Shown here in pieces: positions 8,842 to 16,769 of a stretch of DNA of 64,000 nucleotides. How positions within the stretch are numbered: position 1 is the first letter of the stretch; every line of letters begins with the position of its first letter. The notes beneath the pieces were generated by a model. That model was not told the DNA's origin and searched no databases. It saw nothing but the letters and a program-made list of their open reading frames with translations. The position numbers and the translations under genes were made by a program. The stretch covers positions 1 to 64,000 of the forward strand of contig CAZASG010000018.1 in assembly GCA_964487745.1 (NCBI GenBank), read 5' to 3'. The stretch comes from Desulfolinea sp964487745 (GTDB lineage: Bacteria > Chloroflexota > Anaerolineae > Anaerolineales > Villigracilaceae).

Positions 8842-10008
8842 ATGATGCGCCCGAAAAAGCCCCTCGAAACATCACTAAGCCATTATCAATCTGTGATCGA
8901 CCTCCCCAATATCGTAGAGAAGCTATTGATCTTGACCGGGTTGACTGAGATTGTCATTTTTGGTATTTGGAGCACGAATGGGATCGGCATCACCGCCAGA
9001 ACAATGATCCTGCTTTTCTTTCTGAGCAGCGCCCTTTTTTTTATCAACAGAAAAGGGTATTCCAAAGAAGCTGGGATAGCATTATTCATTATCGCTTCTC
9101 TAAGCGTCACGTATTTAGCCTATCAGGGAGATGGAATATACAGCACGCCTTTCATCTTTTTCCCCATCATTCTGATCTTTTCGGGCATTTTATTTGGCAA
9201 GAAACTGATTTCCTTTATCACTATTTTCCTGATCACCCTGACAACTTTGCTTTTTGCCCTGGATCGATCTGGGATAATCATCCCCTTTGATGGCATTATT
9301 CAGTGGGCACCGGATTATTATGCACTCGCTGTCGTCATATTGATCGCAACCGCGGCGATCCTTTCGATCGTCATGAGCACCATTGAAGAAAATATCGAGA
9401 TGATATCTCTATCCGAACAACGGATCAAGGAATCTTACGAACTTACGCTGGAAGGGTGGGCAAAGGCACTTGAACTAAGCGGAAGAGAACCAAAGGGGCA
9501 CTCTCAACGCGTTGCTACGCTGGTTACAGAATTTGCAAAAGACCTTGGATTAGATGATCAAGCCATCACATCCTTACGACAAGGTGCTTTGCTACATGAT
9601 ATTGGAAAAATGGGATTGCCTGATTCAATATTGCTTAAACCAGGTCCGCTTAGCGATGACGAAACAGAATTTTGCAAGCAGCACACTCTTTTTGCAAAAA
9701 AAATACTCCAGGACATCACTTATTTCCAATCATCTATCGACATCCCTGTTCACCACCATGAACAATGGGATGGGAAAGGCTACCCTGCAGGTCTTTCTGC
9801 AAAAAATATCCCCTACCTGGCAAGAATATTCGCTATTATCGACAATTGGGATTCGCTAAGAAGTGATCAAGTTTATCGCCCAGCATGGTCAAAAGAAAAA
9901 ACCATATCATATATTACTGACCAAGCTGGCAAAAAATTTGACAGAAAAATTGTTGCAGACTTTTTAGAATTTCTAAAGGAAGATATGGGTGAGCAACATG
10001 GAAGCTAA
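8842..10008 (+). CDS. Membrane-anchored HD-GYP domain protein (first of tandem pair)
   Basis: A 388-residue protein. Residues 1 to about 185 hold five or six membrane segments and form an unassigned sensor region; a short coiled linker follows, then an HD-GYP domain. Conserved features are GHSQRV, LLHDIGKMG, HHHEQWDGKGYPAG and DNWDSL. HD-GYP proteins hydrolyse cyclic di-GMP. The metal ligands look intact, but the usual HPxxG stretch reads HTLFA and the usual ERPYK stretch reads DQVYR. Weaker or altered activity is therefore possible. Its 3' end overlaps the next gene, a paralogue of identical layout. Confidence 0.88.
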   Translation: MMRPKKPLETSLSHYQSVIDLPNIVEKLLILTGLTEIVIFGIWSTNGIGITARTMILLFFLSSALFFINRKGYSKEAGIALFIIASLSVTYLAYQGDGIYSTPFIFFPIILIFSGILFGKKLISFITIFLITLTTLLFALDRSGIIIPFDGIIQWAPDYYALAVVILIATAAILSIVMSTIEENIEMISLSEQRIKESYELTLEGWAKALELSGREPKGHSQRVATLVTEFAKDLGLDDQAITSLRQGALLHDIGKMGLPDSILLKPGPLSDDETEFCKQHTLFAKKILQDITYFQSSIDIPVHHHEQWDGKGYPAGLSAKNIPYLARIFAIIDNWDSLRSDQVYRPAWSKEKTISYITDQAGKKFDRKIVADFLEFLKEDMGEQHGS

Positions 10009-11161
10009 GCAAAGAAATCCGTCTTTCTCTCCTCTAACGCATTATGAACGTATTATTAACCTCCCAAGCACACTCAGCACCGTTCTTCTAGTCTTGATCG
10101 AGAGCAGTATGCTCGCCCTTGTTGTTCTTTTTTTTGCAAAGGCAGCATCCAATATCATTATCTCGATCGCTTTATTGTCTCTGATCAGCACCATATTATA
10201 TTTTGCGAATCAACAGGGAAAACATAAAATTGCCGCGATCGGGGCTTTTATTCTCACATCAATATTGCTCACCTACAATTTGAGCAGCTACAATGGCATC
10301 TACGATGTTTCTTTGCTTGCCTTTCCGGGTGTGATCGTTTTTTCCAGCCTTTTGTTGGGCTACCGATCTGTTGTGCCCATCACCCTTTTTATGGTCGCCA
10401 CTCTAACAACAGTTCACCGCCTATCTATACTGGGAATTGTTACACCTTATGATGGACTGCTTTCCTCAAGAAGTCAGGAATTTTGGACCATCATCGCTGC
10501 CATGCTGATCACAGGTGCGTTGGTCTTTATCATCATGTCCATGATCGAACAAAACGTAAAAAAGATACTGGATTCAGAGAACCGTTTAAAGCAAGTTTAT
10601 GAAAGCACACTAAAAGGCTGGGCAAAAGCACTGGAACTACGAGATCACGAAACCGAAGGTCATAGCCAGCGCGTAACACAAATGACTCTCGCTTTGGCCA
10701 AGAAAGTTGGCGTAAGTGGTGACGATCTCAAATCCGTCCGCTGGGGAGCGCTTCTGCATGATATTGGAAAGATGAGCGTTCCGGATGCTGTACTGCTAAA
10801 ACCGGGCAGGCTATCAAATGAAGAATTTGAATTCATCAAAAAACACCCTCTAACTGCGAAAATGCTTCTCGAGGATATTCCTTATTTGCGCAACGCACTT
10901 GAGATTCCCTATCTCCATCACGAAAAATGGGATGGCAGCGGTTACCCTCACGGGCTAGAGGGTGAAGACATCCCTCTTGCGGCACGCATCTTTGCCGTTA
11001 TTGATGTCTGGGATGCATTGATCTCTGAGCGTCCATACAAGCGCCCCTGGACAGAGGAAGAAAGCATTCGCTATATCAAAGCACAATCCGGGAAACATTT
11101 TGACCCTACAATAGTTTCAGCTTTCCTCGATATTGTTGAAGAGGATGGTGATAGTACCTAG
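9989..11161 (+). CDS. Membrane-anchored HD-GYP domain protein (second of tandem pair)
   Basis: A 390-residue paralogue of the preceding gene, overlapping it by 20 bases. The likely start is GTG 9989, 6 bases after an aaggaag ribosome site; ATG 9998 is an in-frame alternative. About six membrane segments precede the HD-GYP domain, which has GHSQRV, LLHDIGKM, HPLTAK, HHEKWDGSGYPHG and DVWDALISERPYK. The catalytic signature is fully canonical, so this copy is likely an active c-di-GMP phosphodiesterase. The two proteins share the layout of the sensor region but diverge strongly there, which suggests different inputs. Confidence 0.88.
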   Translation: MSNMEAKQRNPSFSPLTHYERIINLPSTLSTVLLVLIESSMLALVVLFFAKAASNIIISIALLSLISTILYFANQQGKHKIAAIGAFILTSILLTYNLSSYNGIYDVSLLAFPGVIVFSSLLLGYRSVVPITLFMVATLTTVHRLSILGIVTPYDGLLSSRSQEFWTIIAAMLITGALVFIIMSMIEQNVKKILDSENRLKQVYESTLKGWAKALELRDHETEGHSQRVTQMTLALAKKVGVSGDDLKSVRWGALLHDIGKMSVPDAVLLKPGRLSNEEFEFIKKHPLTAKMLLEDIPYLRNALEIPYLHHEKWDGSGYPHGLEGEDIPLAARIFAVIDVWDALISERPYKRPWTEEESIRYIKAQSGKHFDPTIVSAFLDIVEEDGDST

Positions 11162-11197
11162 AAGCTTCTAGGCGAGCGGCTTTTTTTTACTCACAAC

Positions 11198-11226
11198 TTG
11201 AAGTTCAATCTTCATTTTGCTACAAT
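11198..11226 (+). promoter_or_regulatory. Sigma-70-type promoter for the 11287 gene
   Basis: TTGAAG (11198-11203), a 17-base spacer and TACAAT (11221-11226). The start would be near 11233, leaving a leader of about 50 bases with cggag before ATG 11287. Confidence 0.65.
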
Positions 11227-11286
11227 TCATGTGCGGCCACATTGAAGAAAACGTTTCAACAGGGTGATTAGAAACGGAGATAAAAA

Positions 11287-11793
11287 ATGAGAAAAATAAT
11301 TGTGGCTTTCATCGCACTTGGGTTGATTTTAGCAACCACACTCCCAGCACAGGCACAGGAAACCGTAGAAATTACATTACACAATTCCCCGGATATTGTT
11401 TATGCATCTACAAGTGACGATATCGTACTGCGCAGTGGCTGGGCAGCATGCACGTATGGCCTGGTAAAAAGCTTCCAAAATGCAGCAAGCTACATACTGA
11501 TCCTTGATGGCACACTTCTTGTCTCACCCGAGAATGACAATTTATACTTCACGCCAATAGAACCCGCTGACATCCCAACTCACGCTTGTATTGCAGCCCC
11601 TCATGGGGAAAACCTAAGCAAGACAGATTGGAGGTATCCTCTTGGTCAGCTGGAAGCTGGCACCTATGAAATCTATGCACATGTATGGTTTGAGCATCGC
11701 ATCATTGATGGAGGGGACTACGATGGGGATGGACACGTAGATTTCATGGAAGGAACATTGTTCGAAAGAACGATAACCCTAATTGTCGAGTAA
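11287..11793 (+). CDS. Hypothetical secreted protein with Ca-binding-like loop
   Basis: A 168-residue protein with a clear signal peptide (basic MRKK-like start, hydrophobic core, cleavage after AQA near residue 23). The mature part looks beta-rich and carries two Cys (WAACTYG and HACIAA) that could form a disulfide. Near residue 143 the stretch DYDGDGHVDFMEG has the spacing of an EF-hand-like calcium loop (DxDxDGxxDxxE). No family was recognised. It has its own promoter and terminator. Confidence 0.65.
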   Translation: MRKIIVAFIALGLILATTLPAQAQETVEITLHNSPDIVYASTSDDIVLRSGWAACTYGLVKSFQNAASYILILDGTLLVSPENDNLYFTPIEPADIPTHACIAAPHGENLSKTDWRYPLGQLEAGTYEIYAHVWFEHRIIDGGDYDGDGHVDFMEGTLFERTITLIVE

Positions 11794-11875
11794 TTTTCTA
11801 TACAAAACCCTGTTGGCAAACAAAGAAAATCTCTAGCATCGCCTTAGCAAGATCTAAAGCAAAATAAGCGATACT

Positions 11876-11899
11876 GAAAACGCCCTTTCGGGCGTTTTC
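11876..11899 (+). terminator. Intrinsic terminator
   Basis: A perfect 10-bp hairpin, gaaaacgccc/gggcgttttc, with loop tttc. The T-run is inside the stem, so it can work in both directions. It insulates the aromatic operon from upstream transcription. Confidence 0.75.
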
Positions 11900-11935
11900 A
11901 CTTAGCCCAATATCCGTCTAACCTCCTTTCACACC

Positions 11936-11964
11936 TTGACACATCCACAGCCCTCCTGTAAACT
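11936..11964 (+). promoter_or_regulatory. Promoter of the aromatic amino acid operon
   Basis: Consensus TTGACA (11936-11941), a 17-base spacer and TAAACT (11959-11964). The predicted start lies at about 11971, only about 4 bases before the ATG of the leader peptide, so the leader would be translated from a nearly leaderless 5' end. No Shine-Dalgarno is present before that ATG, which agrees with this. Confidence 0.75.
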
Positions 11965-11974
11965 TGCGCCCAAT

Positions 11975-12061
11975 ATGAAAGAAACCGCCCTACGCAATTA
12001 CTTTTTTTACTTTTATTTTTACGGCTTCCAAAAACGGAAACCGCTGGCGGCGTTTAACTAG
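11975..12061 (+). CDS. Tyr/Phe-rich leader peptide of the aromatic operon attenuator
   Basis: A 28-residue reading frame. Residues 9-16 read YFFYFYFY, followed by G and F18, so nine of ten consecutive codons (12 kb region 11999-12028) are Tyr or Phe: four Tyr and five Phe. The remainder is basic (QKRK) and ends AAFN. It lies just after a consensus promoter and just before an intrinsic terminator, and the operon downstream makes Phe and Tyr. This is the organisation of pheA-type leader peptides, where scarcity of charged tRNA stalls the ribosome and prevents termination. The peptide itself is unlikely to have another role. Confidence 0.9.
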   Translation: MKETALRNYFFYFYFYGFQKRKPLAAFN

Positions 12062-12095
12062 GCAATTTTCACCTAAGAGCTAAAAACGTGAGACC
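12032..12095 (+). promoter_or_regulatory. Attenuator with mutually exclusive RNA pairings
   Basis: Three alternative pairings are visible. AAACG (12032-12036) can pair with CGTTT (12051-12055) around an inner ccg/cgg stem. The same CGTTT can instead pair with AAACG (12084-12088), which overlaps the 5' arm of the terminator. A ribosome stalled on the Tyr/Phe codons would cover 12032-12036 and free CGTTT for the second pairing. The second helix is short (five or six pairs), so this part is a model drawn from sequence only. Confidence 0.6.
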
Positions 12096-12114
12096 ATCGG
12101 TCTCACGTTTTTTT
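12082..12114 (+). terminator. Intrinsic terminator of the aromatic attenuator
   Basis: A perfect stem pairs acgtgagacc (12086-12095) with ggtctcacgt (12099-12108) around loop atc. The stem is extended by A-T pairs, and a run of seven T ends at 12114. It lies between the leader peptide stop and the first enzyme gene. Confidence 0.92.
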
Positions 12115-12140
12115 GTTATCAGTGCTTTCAGGAGGCACCT

Positions 12141-12527
12141 ATGCCAGTACGAGGAATACGCGGTGCGATCACCGTCAATACAGACACAAGAGATGAAGTT
12201 CTTAAAGCAACAACAGAAATGCTTGAAGCCATCTCAGCGGTCAACCCCGGGCTAGATCCCAAAGACATCGCCAGCGCTTTTTTTACAGTCACAGACGATA
12301 TTCGCTCCGCCTTTCCTGCTGAAGCAGCACGCTATAACGGCTGGAGAAACGTTCCGCGCCTTTGTGCCAAAGAGATCCCGGTAAAAGGTGGTCTAGCCTT
12401 GCCTCTCTGTATTCGTGTTCTTTTGCACTGGAACACAGAAACTCCTTCTGAAACGATAAAGCATGTCTACCTTCGAGATGCCCGCAAACTCCGCCCAGAT
12501 CTCGTTGATGCTGCACAGGAGAACTAA
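12141..12527 (+). CDS. aroH: Chorismate mutase, AroH class
   Basis: A 128-residue monofunctional chorismate mutase of the trimeric Bacillus AroH type. It starts with VRGIRGAITV, contains LCAKEIPVKGGL and LCIRVLLHWNT and ends with HVYLRDARKLRPDL; these match the active-site segments of the family. It converts chorismate to prephenate, the branch-point step to Phe and Tyr. It is the first enzyme of the operon, with a strong ribosome site (aggagg, 12129-12135). The next gene starts 3 bases after its stop. AroH enzymes are usually not feedback regulated, so control would rest on the attenuator and other enzymes. Confidence 0.93.
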   Translation: MPVRGIRGAITVNTDTRDEVLKATTEMLEAISAVNPGLDPKDIASAFFTVTDDIRSAFPAEAARYNGWRNVPRLCAKEIPVKGGLALPLCIRVLLHWNTETPSETIKHVYLRDARKLRPDLVDAAQEN

Positions 12528-12530
12528 ACC

Positions 12531-13565
12531 ATGATGATCATCATGCGCACAAGCGCTACCAAAACAGACGTGGATAATGTCGTTGCCCGCGTAAAATCCT
12601 TTGAATTGGATGCCCACCTCTCGGCGGGCGCGGAACGCACCGTCATCGGTGTGGTCGGCGATGGACGCCCCATCGACAAGAGTTTATTCATCCGCCTCCC
12701 CGGCGTGGACAGTATTGTCCCCATCTCGAAACCCTACAAACTCGCCTCGCGTGAGTTCTATCCCCAAGACTCTCTTGTTCCCATCGGGGATCACAAAGTC
12801 GGTAACGGCTCCAAGATCATCATCGGCGGCCCCTGTTCCGTTGAAAACCGCGAACAGATTTTAGAGACCGCCCAAGCTGTCAAAGAAGCGGGCGCGCACG
12901 CCCTGCGCGGTGGTGCCTACAAGCCCCGCACCTCGCCCTACTCTTTTCAGGGGATGGGCCAAGAAGGCCTAAAGCTCCTCGCCGAAGCCCGTGCGCTGAC
13001 GGGGCTCCCCATCGTCACAGAGATCATTTCTCCCGAACTCGTGCCCCTTGTCGCTGAATATGCCGACGTGCTTCAGATCGGCACACGCAATATGCAGAAC
13101 TACTCCCTGCTCAAAGCAGCGGGATTAACAAACCGCACTATCATTCTCAAGCGCGGAATGAGCGCCACGATCAACGACTTTTTGATGGCGGCTGAATATA
13201 TCCTTTCCAAAGGCAATCAGAATGTCATTCTCTGTGAACGCGGCATCCGTACCTTCGAGACCGCCACCCGCAACACGACCGACATTAACGCCATCCCCGT
13301 CCTGAAATCACTCACCCATCTGCCCGTCATTCTCGACCCCAGCCACAGCACCGGCGACTGGCGTTTCGTTTGCTCACTCGCTCGCTCCGGCGTCGCCGCA
13401 GGCGCAGATGGGCTGATCGTCGAAGTGCATCCTGACCCCGCCAACGCTCTTTCGGATGGCGCACAATCCCTCAAGCCGAAACGTTTTGCGGATATGGTCA
13501 ATCAAGTCAACATCATCTCCGATGCATTGAAAGCAGCAAATATCTCGGCACTGCCAGAAGAGTAA
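12531..13565 (+). CDS. aroF: 3-deoxy-7-phosphoheptulonate (DAHP) synthase, copy 1
   Basis: A 344-residue DAHP synthase of the Thermotoga type. An N-terminal ferredoxin-like regulatory domain (about 1-70, with RTVIGVVGDGR) precedes the TIM-barrel catalytic domain: GPCSVE, LRGGAYKPRTSPYSFQG, QIGTRNMQNY, LKRGMSATI, DPSHSTG and GLIVEVHP. It condenses PEP and erythrose 4-phosphate, the first committed shikimate step. In Thermotoga the N-terminal domain mediates Tyr/Phe inhibition. The start is ATG 12531 within ATGATGATCATCATG, 8 bases after aggag. A very similar second copy follows after 18 bases. Confidence 0.93.
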   Translation: MMIIMRTSATKTDVDNVVARVKSFELDAHLSAGAERTVIGVVGDGRPIDKSLFIRLPGVDSIVPISKPYKLASREFYPQDSLVPIGDHKVGNGSKIIIGGPCSVENREQILETAQAVKEAGAHALRGGAYKPRTSPYSFQGMGQEGLKLLAEARALTGLPIVTEIISPELVPLVAEYADVLQIGTRNMQNYSLLKAAGLTNRTIILKRGMSATINDFLMAAEYILSKGNQNVILCERGIRTFETATRNTTDINAIPVLKSLTHLPVILDPSHSTGDWRFVCSLARSGVAAGADGLIVEVHPDPANALSDGAQSLKPKRFADMVNQVNIISDALKAANISALPEE

Positions 13566-13583
13566 TTCAAGAGGAAAAATCTT

Positions 13584-14621
13584 ATGATGATCATTATGAA
13601 AACCACCGCAACACCCGAAGAAGTAAAGAACGTCCGTCAACGGGTAACCGACCTCGACTTGCACCCTCATCAAATTTCGGGCGAGGAGCGGAACGTGATC
13701 GGCGTCGTCGGTGACGGCCGCCCCGTTGACCCAACTGCTTTCATCCGTTTGCCGGGCGTGGCAACCGTCATCCCCATCTCCAAGCCCTATAAACTTGCCT
13801 CGCGTGAATTCTTCCCTGAAAACACGCTCATCCCCATCGGCGAAAATCACGTCGTCGGGAACGGGACGCCGACCATCATCGCCGGACCTTGCGCCGTTGA
13901 GAGTCGCAAGCAAATTCTAGAAACGGCAAAAGCCGTCAAGGATGCAGGGGCGCACGCCCTGCGCGGTGGTGCCTTCAAGCCGCGTACTTCCCCCTACTCC
14001 TTCCAGGGGATGGGTGAAGAAGGGCTGCAACTGCTCGCCGAAGCCCGCGAACTGACAGGGCTGCCCATCGTCACCGAAGTGACCGCGCCCGAACTGGTGC
14101 CTCTCGTTGCCGAATACGCCGACGTGCTCCAGATCGGCACGCGTAATATGCAAAATTATGCCCTGCTCAAAGCGGTCGGCTTGAGCAACCGCAGCATCAT
14201 TCTCAAACGCGGCATGAGCGCCACCATTAACGACTTCCTGATGGCTGCCGAATACATCCTTTCCAAAGGTAACCACAACGTCATCCTCTGCGAGCGCGGC
14301 ATCCGCACCTTCGAAACATCCACGCGTAACACTACCGATATCAACGCCATCCCCGTTTTGCAGGCTCAAACTCACCTCCCCGTCATCCTCGATCCCAGCC
14401 ATAGCACAGGCCATTGGGAATATGTTTCCGCTCTCGCTCGCTCTGGCATTGCCGCGGGTGCAGATGGTATCATCGTTGAGGTACATCCCAACCCCGCCGA
14501 TGCTCTCTCTGATGGCGCCCAGTCGCTTAAGCCCAAACGCTTCGCTCGCCTGGTCAATCAGGTCAACGCCATCGCAAAAGTGCTCAAGGACGAGCAGATT
14601 TCAACCAATCCGCTTCAATGA
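13584..14621 (+). CDS. aroF: DAHP synthase, copy 2 (tandem paralogue)
   Basis: A 345-residue paralogue of the preceding gene with the same two-domain layout and identical catalytic motifs (GPCAVE, RGGAFKPRTSPYSFQG, LKRGMSATINDF, DPSHSTG, EVHPNP). By eye roughly three quarters of residues are identical, and the DNA of the two is also clearly related, so this is a tandem duplication. Differences concentrate in the N-terminal regulatory domain and the far C terminus, where a different feedback effector (Tyr in one, Phe in the other) would be encoded; that is inference. Its stop overlaps the tyrA start (ATGA). Confidence 0.92.
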   Translation: MMIIMKTTATPEEVKNVRQRVTDLDLHPHQISGEERNVIGVVGDGRPVDPTAFIRLPGVATVIPISKPYKLASREFFPENTLIPIGENHVVGNGTPTIIAGPCAVESRKQILETAKAVKDAGAHALRGGAFKPRTSPYSFQGMGEEGLQLLAEARELTGLPIVTEVTAPELVPLVAEYADVLQIGTRNMQNYALLKAVGLSNRSIILKRGMSATINDFLMAAEYILSKGNHNVILCERGIRTFETSTRNTTDINAIPVLQAQTHLPVILDPSHSTGHWEYVSALARSGIAAGADGIIVEVHPNPADALSDGAQSLKPKRFARLVNQVNAIAKVLKDEQISTNPLQ

Positions 14622-15487
14622 TCATGCAAGAATCTAACTTTTTACGCGATCAAAATATTGCTATAGTTGGATTGGGGCTGATGGGCGCATCCGTCGCGAT
14701 GGGATTACGCGGTCATTGCAAAAGCCTCCTCGGAGCAGATACCGATTCGCTCACCTGTCAATTTGCCACCGCTAAAGGAATCGTCGATTCAGCCTCGACT
14801 GACCTCCGCGACATCCTGCCCCAAGCGGATATACTGATCATCGCCACTCCCGTCTCTGCCGCACTTGAGATCATCGCCGCGCTCCCCGGCATCCATAACG
14901 GAAGCAAGCTGATTATCACAGACGTCACGTCGACGAAAGTCCAGATCATGCAGGCGCTCGAGTCCCTTCCATCCAATTTTGATGTGATCGGTGGACATCC
15001 TCTCTGCGGTAAGGAGAAGCTGGGCATCTGCCACGCCGAGAAGGAAATGCTGCGTGGCTGCACCTACACGCTGACGCCTGCTGAACGCACATCTGAGCGG
15101 ACGAAAGCCCTTGCGCTGGAGCTTGTGGAAATAATCGGTGGGCGTTCACACTGGATCGACGCCGAAACGCACGACCTCACCCTTGCCGCCACCAGCCATG
15201 CGCCGCATTTGCTCGCTGTCGCACTGACACACGCCACTGAAAAAGAGTATGCCAAGTTGAGCGGTGGCGGCCTTTCGAGCGCAACGCGCTTGGCATCCAC
15301 ACCAACCAGCATGATGCTTTCAATGGTGATGACAAACGCTGAGAATACGATTGCGAAGCTACGCGAAACGCAAGTCGAGATCGAAAAGATCATTGCACTG
15401 ATGGAAGTCGGCGATGAAGCTAGCCTGGAGATATTGCTCAATGCCAGTCACGCTAAACGCGAAGAGATGATGTATTTGGCAAGCTGA
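14618..15487 (+). CDS. tyrA: Prephenate dehydrogenase
   Basis: A 289-residue TyrA. The Rossmann motif GLGLMGAS lies near residues 17-24, followed by the NAD-binding acidic GADTD, then HPLCGKEK (usual form HPMxGxE) and HAPHLLAVAL. It oxidatively decarboxylates prephenate to 4-hydroxyphenylpyruvate, the Tyr branch. There is no C-terminal ACT domain, so Tyr feedback at this enzyme is not evident. The start overlaps the stop of the second DAHP synthase gene (ATGA), consistent with translational coupling. ATG 14624 is a possible alternative start. Confidence 0.9.
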   Translation: MIMQESNFLRDQNIAIVGLGLMGASVAMGLRGHCKSLLGADTDSLTCQFATAKGIVDSASTDLRDILPQADILIIATPVSAALEIIAALPGIHNGSKLIITDVTSTKVQIMQALESLPSNFDVIGGHPLCGKEKLGICHAEKEMLRGCTYTLTPAERTSERTKALALELVEIIGGRSHWIDAETHDLTLAATSHAPHLLAVALTHATEKEYAKLSGGGLSSATRLASTPTSMMLSMVMTNAENTIAKLRETQVEIEKIIALMEVGDEASLEILLNASHAKREEMMYLAS

Positions 15488-15497
15488 GCAGATAAAA

Positions 15498-16769
15498 ATG
15501 ACAAAAAGTATTCACCCTATCACTCACTCGTTAAATGCCAGCGTACGCGTACCTGGTTCCAAGTCATTAACCAACCGCGCTTTGCTGATCGCTGTCCTCG
15601 CTGACGGAAAAACGACGCTAAAAAATGCGCTTTTCTCCGATGACACTCGTTATTTTGCGAGCGCGTTGCGTACTCTCGGTTTTCGCGTGGATAAAAATGA
15701 AGAAAACGCAGAGATGAGCATATGGGGCTTGGGCGGAAAAATCCCGTCACAGGACGCTGATCTTTTTATCGGCAATGCGGGGACAGCAGCACGTTTTCTG
15801 ACCGCGTTTTTGAATTTGGGCAGCGGCGAATATATCGTCGACGGCGAAGCACGGATGCGTGAACGTCCCATCGCTGATTTGATTGAAGCATTGCGTCCAC
15901 TAGGCGCAACGCTGGAAGCTAAAAGCGATTGTCCGCCCGTGAAGATCATGGCAAATGGATTAAAAGGCGGCAAAACGCAAATTGCAGGAAGTGTTTCATC
16001 GCAATATCTTTCTGCGCTTTTGATGACTGCCCCCTATGCTCAAAATCCCGTTGAGATTGAGTTCACAACCGAGCTTTTCTCCAAACCTTATGTAGACATG
16101 ACGATCAGCATCATGCGCGACTTTGGTGTGAATGTGGAGCGTAATGGATATCAATCTTTTTCCATTGGGCCGCAGACTTATTCCCCAATTTCGAATTACC
16201 TAATTGAATCTGATGCGTCCGCAGCATCCTACTTTTTCGCGGCGCCTGCCATTGTCGGCGGGACAGTACATGTCGAGAACATCTCGCGTAAATCCGTGCA
16301 AGGTGATATTGACTTTCTAGATGTGCTGGTCGAGATGGGCTGCGAAATCAGAGAGCATGGGAATGCAATCGAAGTTGTCGGCTCTAAGAATCTCAAAGGC
16401 ATTGACGTCGATATGTCCAATATCCCAGACACAGCACAAACGCTGGCTGCCATCGCTCCTTTCGCGTCATCACCGACACGGATTCGGGGGATTGCATCTG
16501 CACGGGTCAAAGAGACCGATCGTGTCTCGGCCGTCTGTAACGAGTTGAAACGGTTGGGTGTTCAAGTTGACGAATACGAGGATGGGATGACAATCTACCC
16601 CTGCGAAAAGATCAAACCCGCTGTTGTACGAACCTACAACGATCACCGCATGGCGATGGCCTTCTCGCTAATCGGCTTGCGAGCGGAAGGTGTGCAAATC
16701 GAAAACCCCGACTGCGTGTCGAAAACTTTCCCGAATTATTTTGATGTGTTGGATGATCTAAGAAAATGA
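15498..16769 (+). CDS. aroA: 3-phosphoshikimate 1-carboxyvinyltransferase (EPSP synthase)
   Basis: A 423-residue EPSP synthase with VPGSKSLTNR (residues 18-27), GNAGTAARFL (around 94-103), SVSSQYLSALLM, ESDASAASYF, KETDR and YNDHRMAMAFSL. These are the substrate-binding and catalytic segments of the family. It transfers enolpyruvyl from PEP to shikimate 3-phosphate. Length is normal. Its stop overlaps the aroE start, so the two are probably translationally coupled. Confidence 0.95.
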   Translation: MTKSIHPITHSLNASVRVPGSKSLTNRALLIAVLADGKTTLKNALFSDDTRYFASALRTLGFRVDKNEENAEMSIWGLGGKIPSQDADLFIGNAGTAARFLTAFLNLGSGEYIVDGEARMRERPIADLIEALRPLGATLEAKSDCPPVKIMANGLKGGKTQIAGSVSSQYLSALLMTAPYAQNPVEIEFTTELFSKPYVDMTISIMRDFGVNVERNGYQSFSIGPQTYSPISNYLIESDASAASYFFAAPAIVGGTVHVENISRKSVQGDIDFLDVLVEMGCEIREHGNAIEVVGSKNLKGIDVDMSNIPDTAQTLAAIAPFASSPTRIRGIASARVKETDRVSAVCNELKRLGVQVDEYEDGMTIYPCEKIKPAVVRTYNDHRMAMAFSLIGLRAEGVQIENPDCVSKTFPNYFDVLDDLRK

